Shown here: positions 56,964 through 64,000 of the stretch, piece by piece
How the letters are laid out: each line of letters begins with the position of its first letter
How positions within the stretch are numbered: position 1 is the stretch's first letter
From: JAPOUP01 sp965201085
GTDB taxonomy: Bacteria; Pseudomonadota; Alphaproteobacteria; Rhodobacterales; Rhodobacteraceae
NCBI GenBank assembly: GCA_965201085.1
Contig: CBDAVS010000015.1
Location: 186,001 to 250,000 of the forward strand
Length of the DNA stretch: 64,000 bases
Reading direction: 5' to 3'
Made by a program: the position numbers and the translations under genes
The notes under the pieces: model-generated
Told to the model about the DNA's origin: nothing
Databases searched by the model: none
What the model saw: only the letters and a program-made list of their open reading frames with translations

Positions 56964-57179
56964 ATGACCGACTTGTGTGGCATTTTCTGGATTGGCGGCG
57001 GTTGCGAGGCGCTGGCCCTTGTTAGCCTGATTCAAGCTCCGGTAGCATCCGGTACGGTCGCTATGGCCCTCCCCGCGCGCTCTGGCACCGATAGCGGTTC
57101 CGCCATCGCGCTCACCACCCTCGCCGTGTTAGGTGTGATGCGGTTCACCGCTCTCCGGGATCCGGAAGAAGGTATATGA
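56964..57179 (+). CDS. Small ORF overlapping plsC start, unrecognised
   Basis: 71 codons whose TGA overlaps the plsC ATG (ATGA). Composition is Ala/Leu/Gly-rich with a hydrophobic C-terminal part (SAIALTTLAVLGVMRFTALRD). This end faintly recalls the C-terminus of FtsX proteins, which usually precede plsC, so it may be a relic of a deleted ftsX rather than a gene. A GGAG is present upstream at about 56948. Evidence for either reading is weak. Confidence 0.3.
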   Translation: MTDLCGIFWIGGGCEALALVSLIQAPVASGTVAMALPARSGTDSGSAIALTTLAVLGVMRFTALRDPEEGI

Positions 57180-57907
57180 CAGTCGCCTTCGCCCGCCTCA
57201 CCGTCTCTCTCATTTTCGGGGCCCAGATGTATTTGATGATGGCGGTTCTGGGTCTGTTGTTTGCCCCGCTGACAGTCATCGATCACAGGTTCGCGTTCCA
57301 TACCGTGCATATCTATTGCCGGTGGGTTCGTTGGACCGCCAGCTGGATGATCGGGCTGAGATCGGAGATACGTGGCGAGGTTCCAATGGATGAGGTGCTT
57401 GTCGCCTCGAAGCACCAGTCATTTTTCGACATAATCCTGTTGGCAAGCGTTCTGCCACGACCGAAGTTCATCATGAAGAAGGAACTCAGTTGGGCGCCGA
57501 TTATCGGCTGGTACGCTCGACGCATCGGTTGCATCCCGGTCGATCGTGGCAAACGCAGCGCCGCGATCGAGAAAATGCGGGAGGACGTATCCAGTAGGCT
57601 GGCGCAGCCCGGGCAACTTATCATCTATCCCCAGGGGACGCGCGTGGCTCCCGGTGCGCAACTGAAATACAAGGTCGGTACGGCGATACTCTACAGGCAA
57701 CTCAACCATGCCTGCGTTCCCGCCGCGACCAATGCAGGGATGTTCTGGCCGCGCCGGTCGCTCATTCGCAGGCCGGGATTGGCGGTGCTAGAGTTTCTGC
57801 CACGCATTCCGCCCGGGAAGACTCACGGCACGTTCATGACCGATCTGGAAAGTGTGGTTGAGGGAAATTCCGATCGCCTGATGGCTGAAGCGGGGTTTGA
57901 AAAGTAA
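57176..57907 (+). CDS. plsC: 1-acyl-sn-glycerol-3-phosphate acyltransferase
   Basis: Protein of 243 aa. It acylates lysophosphatidate in phospholipid synthesis at the inner membrane. An N-terminal membrane segment (YLMMAVLGLLFAPLTVI) is followed by the HX4D-type motif KHQSFFDIIL, KFIMKKELSWAPIIGW, GCIPVDRG and the substrate motif YPQGTRVAPG. All catalytic residues are present. The start overlaps the preceding small frame by four bases, suggesting coupling to whatever was upstream. Confidence 0.93.
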   Translation: MTVAFARLTVSLIFGAQMYLMMAVLGLLFAPLTVIDHRFAFHTVHIYCRWVRWTASWMIGLRSEIRGEVPMDEVLVASKHQSFFDIILLASVLPRPKFIMKKELSWAPIIGWYARRIGCIPVDRGKRSAAIEKMREDVSSRLAQPGQLIIYPQGTRVAPGAQLKYKVGTAILYRQLNHACVPAATNAGMFWPRRSLIRRPGLAVLEFLPRIPPGKTHGTFMTDLESVVEGNSDRLMAEAGFEK

Positions 57908-58073
57908 CCCCGACCTTGAGGTAATCGCTGCGGTTCCATGCCCGTAGCAATCTCAGCATTCCGCGATCAGAACGATATTTGAGAGAGGATTCAGCTACAC
58001 CTGCCCGTTGCTTGATCTGCCTCAAATCAGTGGCCCGCTCGTGAAACCTGTGAATTGCGTTTGCGCGGGGAAT

Positions 58074-58430
58074 TCATCGTGAATGTTTGGAGCCCGAATT
58101 CCGCGGCCATTCGGGGCATTCAGGCGATGGACTGCGGTCGATGGACAGGAAAGCGGAAAGACCCGCATTGCCACCCTTTAGAAATTTCTTTCTTTCGATG
58201 ACCTGGCGGAAATGCCGAACCGCGAAAATCTCTTTGACGAATAGCGCTTCTTCGGTGGTTGGCGTCGGAAACAGTTCTATATGATCCTTGGCCCAGTTCC
58301 GAAGTGCCACTTCCCTGTCCGCTTCGATTTCCCGCACCGCCTCCCGTGCTGAAGTGATGGCGCCGGCTTCCATCAGCTTGTCGAACTGGCCCCGCAGGGA
58401 AGGGAACCGACCTCCGTAATAGCTGAGAAA
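58074..58430 (-). pseudogene. DUF4411 (PIN-like) toxin-type gene, broken
   Basis: Reading across frames gives DTNVISQLLRR at the start (PIN-type first aspartate), then SAREAVREIEADREVALRNW, HIELFPTPTTEEALFVKEIF and RHFRQVIERKKFLKGG, the DUF4411 order. The beginning and the end lie in different frames, and the start codon is out of frame with DTNV. At least two to three indels inactivate it. It sits directly after the ImmA/IrrE gene, the normal pairing of these families. Confidence 0.7.
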
Positions 58431-58973
58431 TCACATTTGTATCAAATAGGGTTCATGAAGCTTTCCGCGAGAGATATTCTTCAAGACGTGCCAGATTTCC
58501 GGGTTTTGTGTCGGGACGTTCAGCAAGTTGGTTCGCGTCGATCCTGTTCTGATAGAAACGCTGGAACGCGAGAGAAATGTATTCAGTGCCAAGATAAGTG
58601 ATTTTTTGTAGTAGTGATTGCCGCCGCTGCTGGAGCCTTGAGCCGCCGCCCAAATGCTGGACGCTGTTTCATATTCGTCGCCGTCAGTTAAATTTCGATC
58701 CAGGAAATTCCTGAATATGACCTCGCGACTGACGCCGAGCATTTGCGTGAGCTCGGCGGCGGTTGTTTCCGTCGGCCTGCGTCCAGCATATGCGCGCTCG
58801 AAGGCGTCGGCTGGAACCAGAAGCCGCGCTGCCATACGGTTTCATATGATTTCAATGCGCTGGTCATCGGATGGCAGATCCTCTATGTCGCTGTCGCTCC
58901 GGGTGTCCATGCCGCCTGTACGATACAGTAAGTGCGCGAGTTCGTGGAACAGCGTGAAAATCTGCGTGTCTTA

Positions 58974-59931
58974 GAGTTTGTTCCATAAGTTGAGTGGTCC
59001 CGCAGGATGTGGCATTCCGGTTGGTGAAAGCAACCAAATCCGGAGATCGCCATGCCCTGGAACAGGACCACCCAACAGCTCCATAAGCGCCCGGACGACC
59101 ACAGTCAAAACGATCTGACCGACGCCGAATGGACCATCATCGAGCCGATGCTGCCGAAGCAGGGAAGGATGGGACGGCCGCGCGAGGTCGACCTTCGGTC
59201 GGTGTTCGACGCGGTCCAGTATATCCTGTCCACGGGATGCCAGTGGCGCGCGTTACCCTCTGGATATCCACCGTTTTCCACCGTCCAGAACTATTTTTAC
59301 GCATGGCGGCGGAGCGGGCTCCTGGAGCGTCTCGTGCATCGTCTCCGGGACCTCGCGCGGCGGTGTTCGGGGCGCTCCGCGGAGCCGACCGCCGCCTCGA
59401 TCGACAGCCAGTCGGTGAAGACCACGGAGAGCGGCGGGCCCCGCGGCTACGACGCCGGGAAGAAGGTGAAGGGGAGGAAAAGGCACCTGATCGTGGACGC
59501 CGACGGCACACCGATCGTCATGACGGTTCACACCGCCAACATCCAGGACCGGGACGGCGCACCGGACCTGATCGCGAAGCTGCTGGAGACGGTGCCCACG
59601 GTGTGTAGGCTGTTCGCCGACGGTGGCTACGCGGGTCCGAAGCTGCGGGACCGGCTTGAGGGGATGGGGTTGTCGAACGTGATCAGGATCGTCGAAAAAC
59701 CGAAGAATGTCAAAGGGTTCACGGTTCTCTACCGCCGCTGGGTGGTGGAGCGGACCTTCGCCTGGATGGGCCGGTGCCGCCGCCTGTCGAAAGATTACGA
59801 AAGGCTCAGTGAGAACTCGCTGGCATGGGCGCAGCTGGCCGCCTGCCGGTTCCTGCTCAGGCGGGTGGCGAGGGCGTCAACTCCATGAAAAACAATAGTT
59901 TAATGATATCAGTGACTTATGATTCAAACTC
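58974..59931 (+). mobile_element. IS5-family (IS1031-like) element, copy 3, intact
   Basis: 958 bp with the same ends as copy 2, flanked by TTA at 58971-58973 and 59932-59934. It is followed head-to-tail by copy 4, with a single TTA between them. It lies inside the ImmA/IrrE gene. Confidence 0.95.
59052..59888 (+). CDS. IS5-family transposase (copy 3)
   Basis: Protein of 278 aa, full length with the DDE residues in SIDSQSVKTTES, LFADGGYAGPKL and VVERTFAWMG. It differs from copy 4 in only a few codons: PFSTVQNYF for PFSTDRNYF and TANIQDRD for TADIQDRD. The Val-Gln change affects a conserved region, so activity could be altered. Confidence 0.95.
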   Translation: MPWNRTTQQLHKRPDDHSQNDLTDAEWTIIEPMLPKQGRMGRPREVDLRSVFDAVQYILSTGCQWRALPSGYPPFSTVQNYFYAWRRSGLLERLVHRLRDLARRCSGRSAEPTAASIDSQSVKTTESGGPRGYDAGKKVKGRKRHLIVDADGTPIVMTVHTANIQDRDGAPDLIAKLLETVPTVCRLFADGGYAGPKLRDRLEGMGLSNVIRIVEKPKNVKGFTVLYRRWVVERTFAWMGRCRRLSKDYERLSENSLAWAQLAACRFLLRRVARASTP

Positions 59932-59934
59932 TTA

Positions 59935-60892
59935 GAGTTTGTTCCATAAGTTGAGTGGTCCCGCAGGATGTGGCATTCCGGTTGGTGAAAGCAACCAAAT
60001 CCGGAGATCGCCATGCCCTGGAACAGGACCACCCAACAGCTCCATAAGCGCCCGGACGACCACAGTCAAAACGATCTGACCGACGCCGAATGGACCATCA
60101 TCGAGCCGATGCTGCCGAAGCAGGGAAGGATGGGACGGCCGCGCGAGGTCGACCTTCGGTCGGTGTTCGACGCGGTCCAGTATATCCTGTCCACGGGATG
60201 CCAGTGGCGCGCGTTACCCTCTGGATATCCACCGTTTTCCACCGACCGGAACTATTTTTACGCATGGCGGCGGAGCGGGCTCCTGGAGCGTCTCGTGCAT
60301 CGTCTCCGGGACCTCGCGCGGCGGTGTTCGGGGCGCTCCGCGGAGCCGACCGCCGCCTCGATCGACAGCCAGTCGGTGAAGACCACGGAGAGCGGCGGGC
60401 CCCGCGGCTACGACGCCGGGAAGAAGGTGAAGGGGAGGAAAAGGCACCTGATCGTGGACGCCGACGGCACACCGATCGTCATGACGGTTCACACCGCCGA
60501 CATCCAGGACCGGGACGGCGCACCGGACCTGATCGCGAAGCTGCTGGAGACGGTGCCCACGGTGTGTAGGCTGTTCGCCGACGGTGGCTACGCGGGTCCG
60601 AAGCTGCGGGACCGGCTTGAGGGGATGGGGTTGTCGAACGTGATCAGGATCGTCGAAAAACCGAAGAATGTCAAAGGGTTCACGGTTCTCTACCGCCGCT
60701 GGGTGGTGGAGCGGACCTTCGCCTGGATGGGCCGGTGCCGCCGCCTGTCGAAAGATTACGAAAGGCTCAGTGAGAACTCGCTGGCATGGGCGCAGCTGGC
60801 CGCCTGCCGGTTCCTGCTCAGGCGGGTGGCGAGGGCGTCAACTCCATGAAAAACAATAGTTTAATGATATCAGTGACTTATGATTCAAACTC
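59935..60892 (+). mobile_element. IS5-family (IS1031-like) element, copy 4, intact
   Basis: 958 bp, directly repeated after copy 3 and flanked by TTA at 59932-59934 and 60893-60895. It is almost identical to copy 3, so the pair arose recently. Confidence 0.95.
60013..60849 (+). CDS. IS5-family transposase (copy 4)
   Basis: Protein of 278 aa with an intact DUF4096-type N-terminus and DDE core. It matches the common form at both sites where copy 3 differs, so it is the best candidate for the active parent of this family in the window. Confidence 0.95.
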   Translation: MPWNRTTQQLHKRPDDHSQNDLTDAEWTIIEPMLPKQGRMGRPREVDLRSVFDAVQYILSTGCQWRALPSGYPPFSTDRNYFYAWRRSGLLERLVHRLRDLARRCSGRSAEPTAASIDSQSVKTTESGGPRGYDAGKKVKGRKRHLIVDADGTPIVMTVHTADIQDRDGAPDLIAKLLETVPTVCRLFADGGYAGPKLRDRLEGMGLSNVIRIVEKPKNVKGFTVLYRRWVVERTFAWMGRCRRLSKDYERLSENSLAWAQLAACRFLLRRVARASTP

Positions 60893-60987
60893 TTAGCGGT
60901 GGTATCGTTGACGTAGATGATCGGAACTTTCATCATGATAGAGGCAGAATCCTGCATATCCGTTATGAAGAAACCGGTCTTTAAATA

Positions 60988-62001
60988 GTGTCTGCCAGAA
61001 AACCCCGTGTTTGTCCGGTGACAGGGCCGGATCCGGCGGATTCCGGCTTCACGGGACCCTGGCCGGTCCCCTAGGGGCGCCGCCCGGGGCTTCGACGGGA
61101 CGGCCGGTGGCGGGAACATATGATGAACATCCGGGCCTCCGCCGGCCCGCGGGCACGCCGGTGCGGGCCCCGCAGCGGCGAGACCTTCCATGGGCCGGTT
61201 CACCGGTGGACGCCCCGGTCAGGCGGTGGCGGGGAGCACGGGGCGCTCCCTCGCCGGTGGCATCAGGCCGGGGCGGTGGACATTCGCGCCAGCACCGCCA
61301 GCGCCACGGCGCCGGCGAAACCCTCCTTTCCGTGGCCGCCGACGCGGTCCAGGCCGCGGTGCTCCAGGTTGCTGATGGCCGACCCGCCCGCGGCGTGGGC
61401 GCGCCGCGCCCCGCGGAACGCCTCCCCGCTTTCCCGGACGCGGTCCGCCTTCGACAGCCTGCCTTTCCGCGGCATGGCGTTCAGCTCCAGCATCCCGGCA
61501 GGCCCCAGCCGGTCCGGGGGGCTGTGCGGACCCCGGTCGAAGCTCACCACCGACAGGTCGGGGAACCGGGCCCGCGCCTCCCCGCCCATGGGGACCGCCA
61601 CGTCCACGTCGCTCCCCTCCCACATGACGGAACGGGGCGGGAGGAATCCGTGACGGTCCTCAGGGCGGCTCTTTCCGGGAAGCACCATCCTGCCCGGAAA
61701 CCCGAACAGCCGCTTTCGGGTCCCTTCGTCGCTGTAGAGGTCCTGGAGGCCGATCAGGATCGCCGGGATGTCGTCCCTCGATTTCACGGTCGGCCTGATC
61801 CTCGTGATGTCGGGGGCGCCGGGCCTCCGCCGGGTGTCGTGGACCTTGCGCATGGGGGCCTCCTGAAGGGGAGAATTGCCGGATTCCGCGGCATATGGTG
61901 GTGAAATCGCCCCCTGACTGCCATATCCGGTGAATCCCCGCAAGGCGAATTCCGTCATTTACCGCGAAAAAACCGCAGCCTGGCAGTTTTCTGGCGGACA
62001 C
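60988..62001 (-). mobile_element. ISNCY-type element, copy C, internally deleted
   Basis: 1014 bp with both ends preserved (GTGTCTGCCAGAAAAC and the complement of GTTTTCTGGCGGACAC). About 740 bp of the middle, compared with copy B, are missing. Left flank ends TA, right flank begins TG, so a simple duplication is not seen. It separates the ImmA/IrrE remnant from the truncated zinc-ribbon gene and probably deleted parts of both. Confidence 0.88.
61219..61853 (-). pseudogene. Internally deleted ISNCY transposase (copy C)
   Basis: From MRKVHDTRRRPGAP at 61853 (AGGAGG site upstream) one frame runs on without a stop. It passes through IGLQDLYSDEGTRKRLFGFP into RPEDRHGFLPPRSVMWEGSD and on to GRLSKADRVRES and LDRVGGHGKEGF. 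The frame then changes near 61270 before the normal end. The deletion removed the central catalytic region but kept the frame, giving a hybrid of the N- and C-terminal parts. Confidence 0.7.
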
Positions 62002-63037
62002 TGGGTAACTTCACATCAGCCAACCAGTCGTCCAGCGCCCCCACGACGATCTGACAGAGCCGGGCGAACTCCCGCACATCGCCACCCACCAATCCCACCG
62101 TTTCTCCCAATCGTGCGTCAAGCACATTCTCTGCGAACCTGGCGTCAACAACACCGAGGTCGTGCCCGATGACGTGTCGTTTCTGGATGTTTAGATCGAG
62201 CGAATCCCGCTCGGAATCGGATAACATATAAAATGGGTCGAGGCTGAATTCGGCATAGCGCTTCTGAGCTCTCTCCACATTTTGAAAGTCGTTCCAGACT
62301 GCCCTGGGAGTGACCGTATGATCGGGGTTCAAAGAAATCCTGTGCAGATACACGACCTTCTGCACCGCTTCGAATGCGGTCAAAACGTCCTCATGCGCAT
62401 TCCCCAGAAGTCGGTAGGCAAGTTCAGTCTGCGCCTCGCCCATCTCTTCAGCGATCGAGACCTGGCACAATACCAGTTCGACCTCCCGCGCGAAGTGCAA
62501 GGCAACGTTGGGGGCTCCACAATCCGGACAGAAGAGGGCAATGGCATATACACCGTAGTCGCGACCACAGCAGTCGCAGACCAGAAGTCGCATCAGATCG
62601 CGCCTTCCGAACTGCGGCCTCGGGCGCCGATTCCGCGAGGCCGTTTTGTGAGTGATGCCGCCTCGGCTCTTGTTCGCAACCCTCTTGAGCATATCAGAGA
62701 GGGCGTCCTGGACATCCTGGACCGCAGCGTGCTGCACAGTCTTGATGGCGGCCTCTCTGTCCATCGGGTGCGTGAACTCGTCGTCCTCGCCAATGACGCC
62801 GCTATAGGGACATATTGTTTTTGAGGAGCCCGGTTCTTGCCTCATCCGCCCGCGCTTGGAGACTTCGTCGGAAATCTCGGTAACCCTTTCACCCAGGACG
62901 AAGTGCCTCGGATGTGCGTCCGCGTTCGGAGAGTAACGATACACTCGCCCCTCAGGTGTACGCGGCAGCGGAATAGACAGATCCATCGTGGATTGGGTGC
63001 CGCCGACCTGATACCTTTTCAAGTTTTTCATCTTCAC
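62002..63037 (-). CDS. Zinc-ribbon protein of unknown function, C-terminus cut by ISNCY copy C
   Basis: About 345 native residues, after which the frame runs into the IS. GTG at 63037 lies 7 bases after AAGGAG; ATG 63031 is also possible. The conserved N-terminus reads MKNLKRYQVGGTQSTMDLSI, with EGRVYRYSPNADAHPRHFVLG and ICPYSGVIGEDDEFTHP. A zinc ribbon (LVCDCCGRDYG, then LFCPDCGAPN) lies near residues 150-180, followed by a helical region (SIAEEMGEAQTELAYRLLG) with HVIGHDLGVVDARF. I recognise it only as an uncharacterised family seen in accessory regions. It lies upstream of the ImmA/IrrE remnant in the same direction. Confidence 0.65.
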
Positions 63038-63166
63038 CGGACGACTCCTTCCGCTTTCAAGAGATAGTCACTCAACACTTTCGCCAGAACGGGCTCTGAA
63101 TTCGCCGATTTAGCCTATTCGGGTCGTGTGCGGCTGAGTGCTAAATCTCCCTTTATAGGGTCCGGC

Positions 63167-63952
63167 TCAGGTCGTGCCCCTTAAACACTTCCCGTCGTCA
63201 TCTTCCGTGAAGCGCTCGGCGCGATGCCAAGACAACCGTGCCCTGTGCTGGTCTGTCAGAGCGATTGGTTGATGCCAGCGCAGTGCGGATCGTGCGGCAT
63301 CTCCAAGACTTGGTGCGATTTTCGGCTTCCCATCATTTTCGAAAGTGACGAGACCTCTGTCAAAGGCCGCATCCCAAAGCGCCGACAGCAATAGCCCATT
63401 GTAGATGTTCAGACGTTCAGAATCGTCCGGGCAGTCCTTCCACGGAATGATATGGGAGGCCCGCAGCAGGGCTGGCTCCGTTATACCAGTCAGTGGGCAG
63501 CGACCTTCCCAATAGGCGAACAGACGGTTGCGGAAGATATCCTGACCGACCCTTTGGATGGTGAGACGCTCGGCTTCGGTCTGTTGGGGCAGCCCGTAGG
63601 CTGCCATACGGAATTCTTTTAACGGGCTGTCTGGCAATGCCAGCGCTAGGTTGTAAGCCCTGTCCAAGGCCGAATAGAGATCGCCGAGCGCGGTGAAAGC
63701 AAAGCGGGATATGGCCGGACCGGGCATATCCGTCGGTTTCAGTCCCAACTCCTCGACAACTCCGGGGTGATCCAATGCAAGGTGCCATGGTCCATTTGGG
63801 CCGGTGGCCGCCAGATAAATCGTTCCCCTTGCGGTCGTCGAACCGTAGTGCGCCCAACCTTCATGTTCGCCCAATTCGCGGCGATAGCCATTCTGCGAAG
63901 CGGCTTTGCGGCATTCCTCAACAACAACAAAACTCTGGGGAGATTCAATCAC
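63167..63952 (-). CDS. HNH endonuclease
   Basis: Protein of 261 aa with a GTG start near the window edge. The C-terminal half is a typical HNH_2-type nuclease: FRNRLFAYWEGRCPLTGI, then LLRASHIIPWKDCPDDSERL and NIYNGLLLSALWDAAFDRGL. The N-terminal half (about 130 aa, WHLALDHPGVVEEL; RFAFTALGDLYSALDRAYNL) may be a recognition domain as in restriction-type nucleases. It is intact, with 129 bp to the zinc-ribbon gene, in the same direction. A defence role is likely but inferred. Confidence 0.85.
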   Translation of the reverse strand: MIESPQSFVVVEECRKAASQNGYRRELGEHEGWAHYGSTTARGTIYLAATGPNGPWHLALDHPGVVEELGLKPTDMPGPAISRFAFTALGDLYSALDRAYNLALALPDSPLKEFRMAAYGLPQQTEAERLTIQRVGQDIFRNRLFAYWEGRCPLTGITEPALLRASHIIPWKDCPDDSERLNIYNGLLLSALWDAAFDRGLVTFENDGKPKIAPSLGDAARSALRWHQPIALTDQHRARLSWHRAERFTEDDDGKCLRGTT

Positions 63953-64000
63953 GCGCTTGTTTCCAGAAACTCATCTCCCGCATTCAAGCGGTCCCAGCCG

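Larger units (their letters stand above)
58453..60987 (-). pseudogene. ImmA/IrrE-family metallopeptidase gene, interrupted by two IS5-type copies
   Basis: Read leftward, 60987-60896 gives FITDMQDSASIMMKVPIIYVN, then two IS copies intervene. Beyond them 58970-58453 continues with IFTLFHELAHLLYRTGGMD, carrying the HExxH zinc motif of ImmA/IrrE peptidases, then RMAARLLVPADAFERAY and YLGTEYISLAFQRFYQNRID, ending SRKAS. Besides the insertion there is a TGA at 58842-58844 where Cys of the ICNRMAA block is expected, a frame change near 58640 and probably one at the junction. The N-terminal part is missing beyond the ISNCY copy at 60988. Confidence 0.8.

Noticed and set aside
59129..59608. 159-codon frame inside the IS5-type transposase, also present at 60090-60569 and 22502-22981
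   Set aside because: It is an alternate-frame shadow kept only because the IS copies are nearly identical; its sequence is arginine- and glycine-rich with no domain, and the degraded copy does not preserve it.
1..64000. CRISPR array
   Set aside because: No regularly spaced short direct repeats were seen; the repeated sequences are IS copies and IS ends.
1..64000. tRNA or rRNA genes
   Set aside because: I saw no cloverleaf-like segment or rRNA sequence by eye; a covariance-model search would be decisive.

Overview
The window reads as a high-GC alphaproteobacterial chromosome segment. The gene content (DUF58/DUF4159 cell-envelope cluster, glcDEF, TIGR02302 protein beside lysA, MJ0042 zinc-ribbon protein beside plsC, MeaB, HrpB, two-domain ALDH beside deoC) resembles Rhodobacterales/Rhodospirillales. 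That placement is an inference from families and not from a marker gene. Many insertion sequences and decayed genes are interleaved with intact core genes, which suggests a recent or ongoing IS expansion with relaxed selection in places.

Layout. 1-5097: end of a DUF58 gene, a DUF4159/BatA-type membrane protein and a VWA/amidotransferase-like membrane protein. 5098-8866: IS graveyard with a Fic remnant, a degraded ISNCY-type element and a degraded IS5-type element. 9121-9927: secreted HNH/Excalibur nuclease. 10561-14735: glcDEF. 14.5-20.8 kb: accessory island with an AAA ATPase, an 8-bp-TSD IS1595-type transposon carrying a methyltransferase-HNH fusion and a small passenger gene, and a broken nucleotidyltransferase. 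21566-22105: hsp20 and its terminator. 22179-23136: intact IS5-type copy. 23379-33361: two divergent gene groups for sugar-acid breakdown. 33575-35328: full-length but decayed ISNCY copy. 35.7-50.97 kb: mostly core genes (DnaQ-like exonuclease, hrpB, meaB, two-domain ALDH, deoC, a PhyH dioxygenase, clpP, clpX, a periplasmic sulfurtransferase with a TsuA-like importer and a 54-aa peptide). 52277-57907: lysA, TIGR02302, zinc-ribbon protein, plsC. 58.0-64.0 kb: destroyed ImmA/IrrE-DUF4411 module holding a head-to-tail pair of IS5-type copies and an internally deleted ISNCY copy, then a truncated zinc-ribbon protein and an HNH nuclease.

How the genes may work together. The IlvD/Edd dehydratase, SDR and FAH-family hydrolase match the steps of a non-phosphorylative pentonate/deoxyhexonate route that splits a 2,4-diketo-3-deoxy acid into pyruvate plus glycolate or lactate. 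GlcDEF (glycolate to glyoxylate) and the 2-hydroxyacid dehydrogenase could handle the two-carbon product. DenD-like, PhyH and UxaA-like genes lie divergently. The sulfurtransferase, YeeE/TsuA-like importer and 54-aa peptide form a tightly overlapped sulfur unit with a palindromic candidate operator upstream.

The most unusual signal is the decay pattern of the IS5-type copy at 7860-8863. Compared with the intact copies, its substitutions are overwhelmingly A-to-G and T-to-C, the reverse of the usual bacterial bias. Together with homopolymer frameshifts and a varying hexamer tract, this fits a mismatch-repair-deficient history, or else some targeted process.
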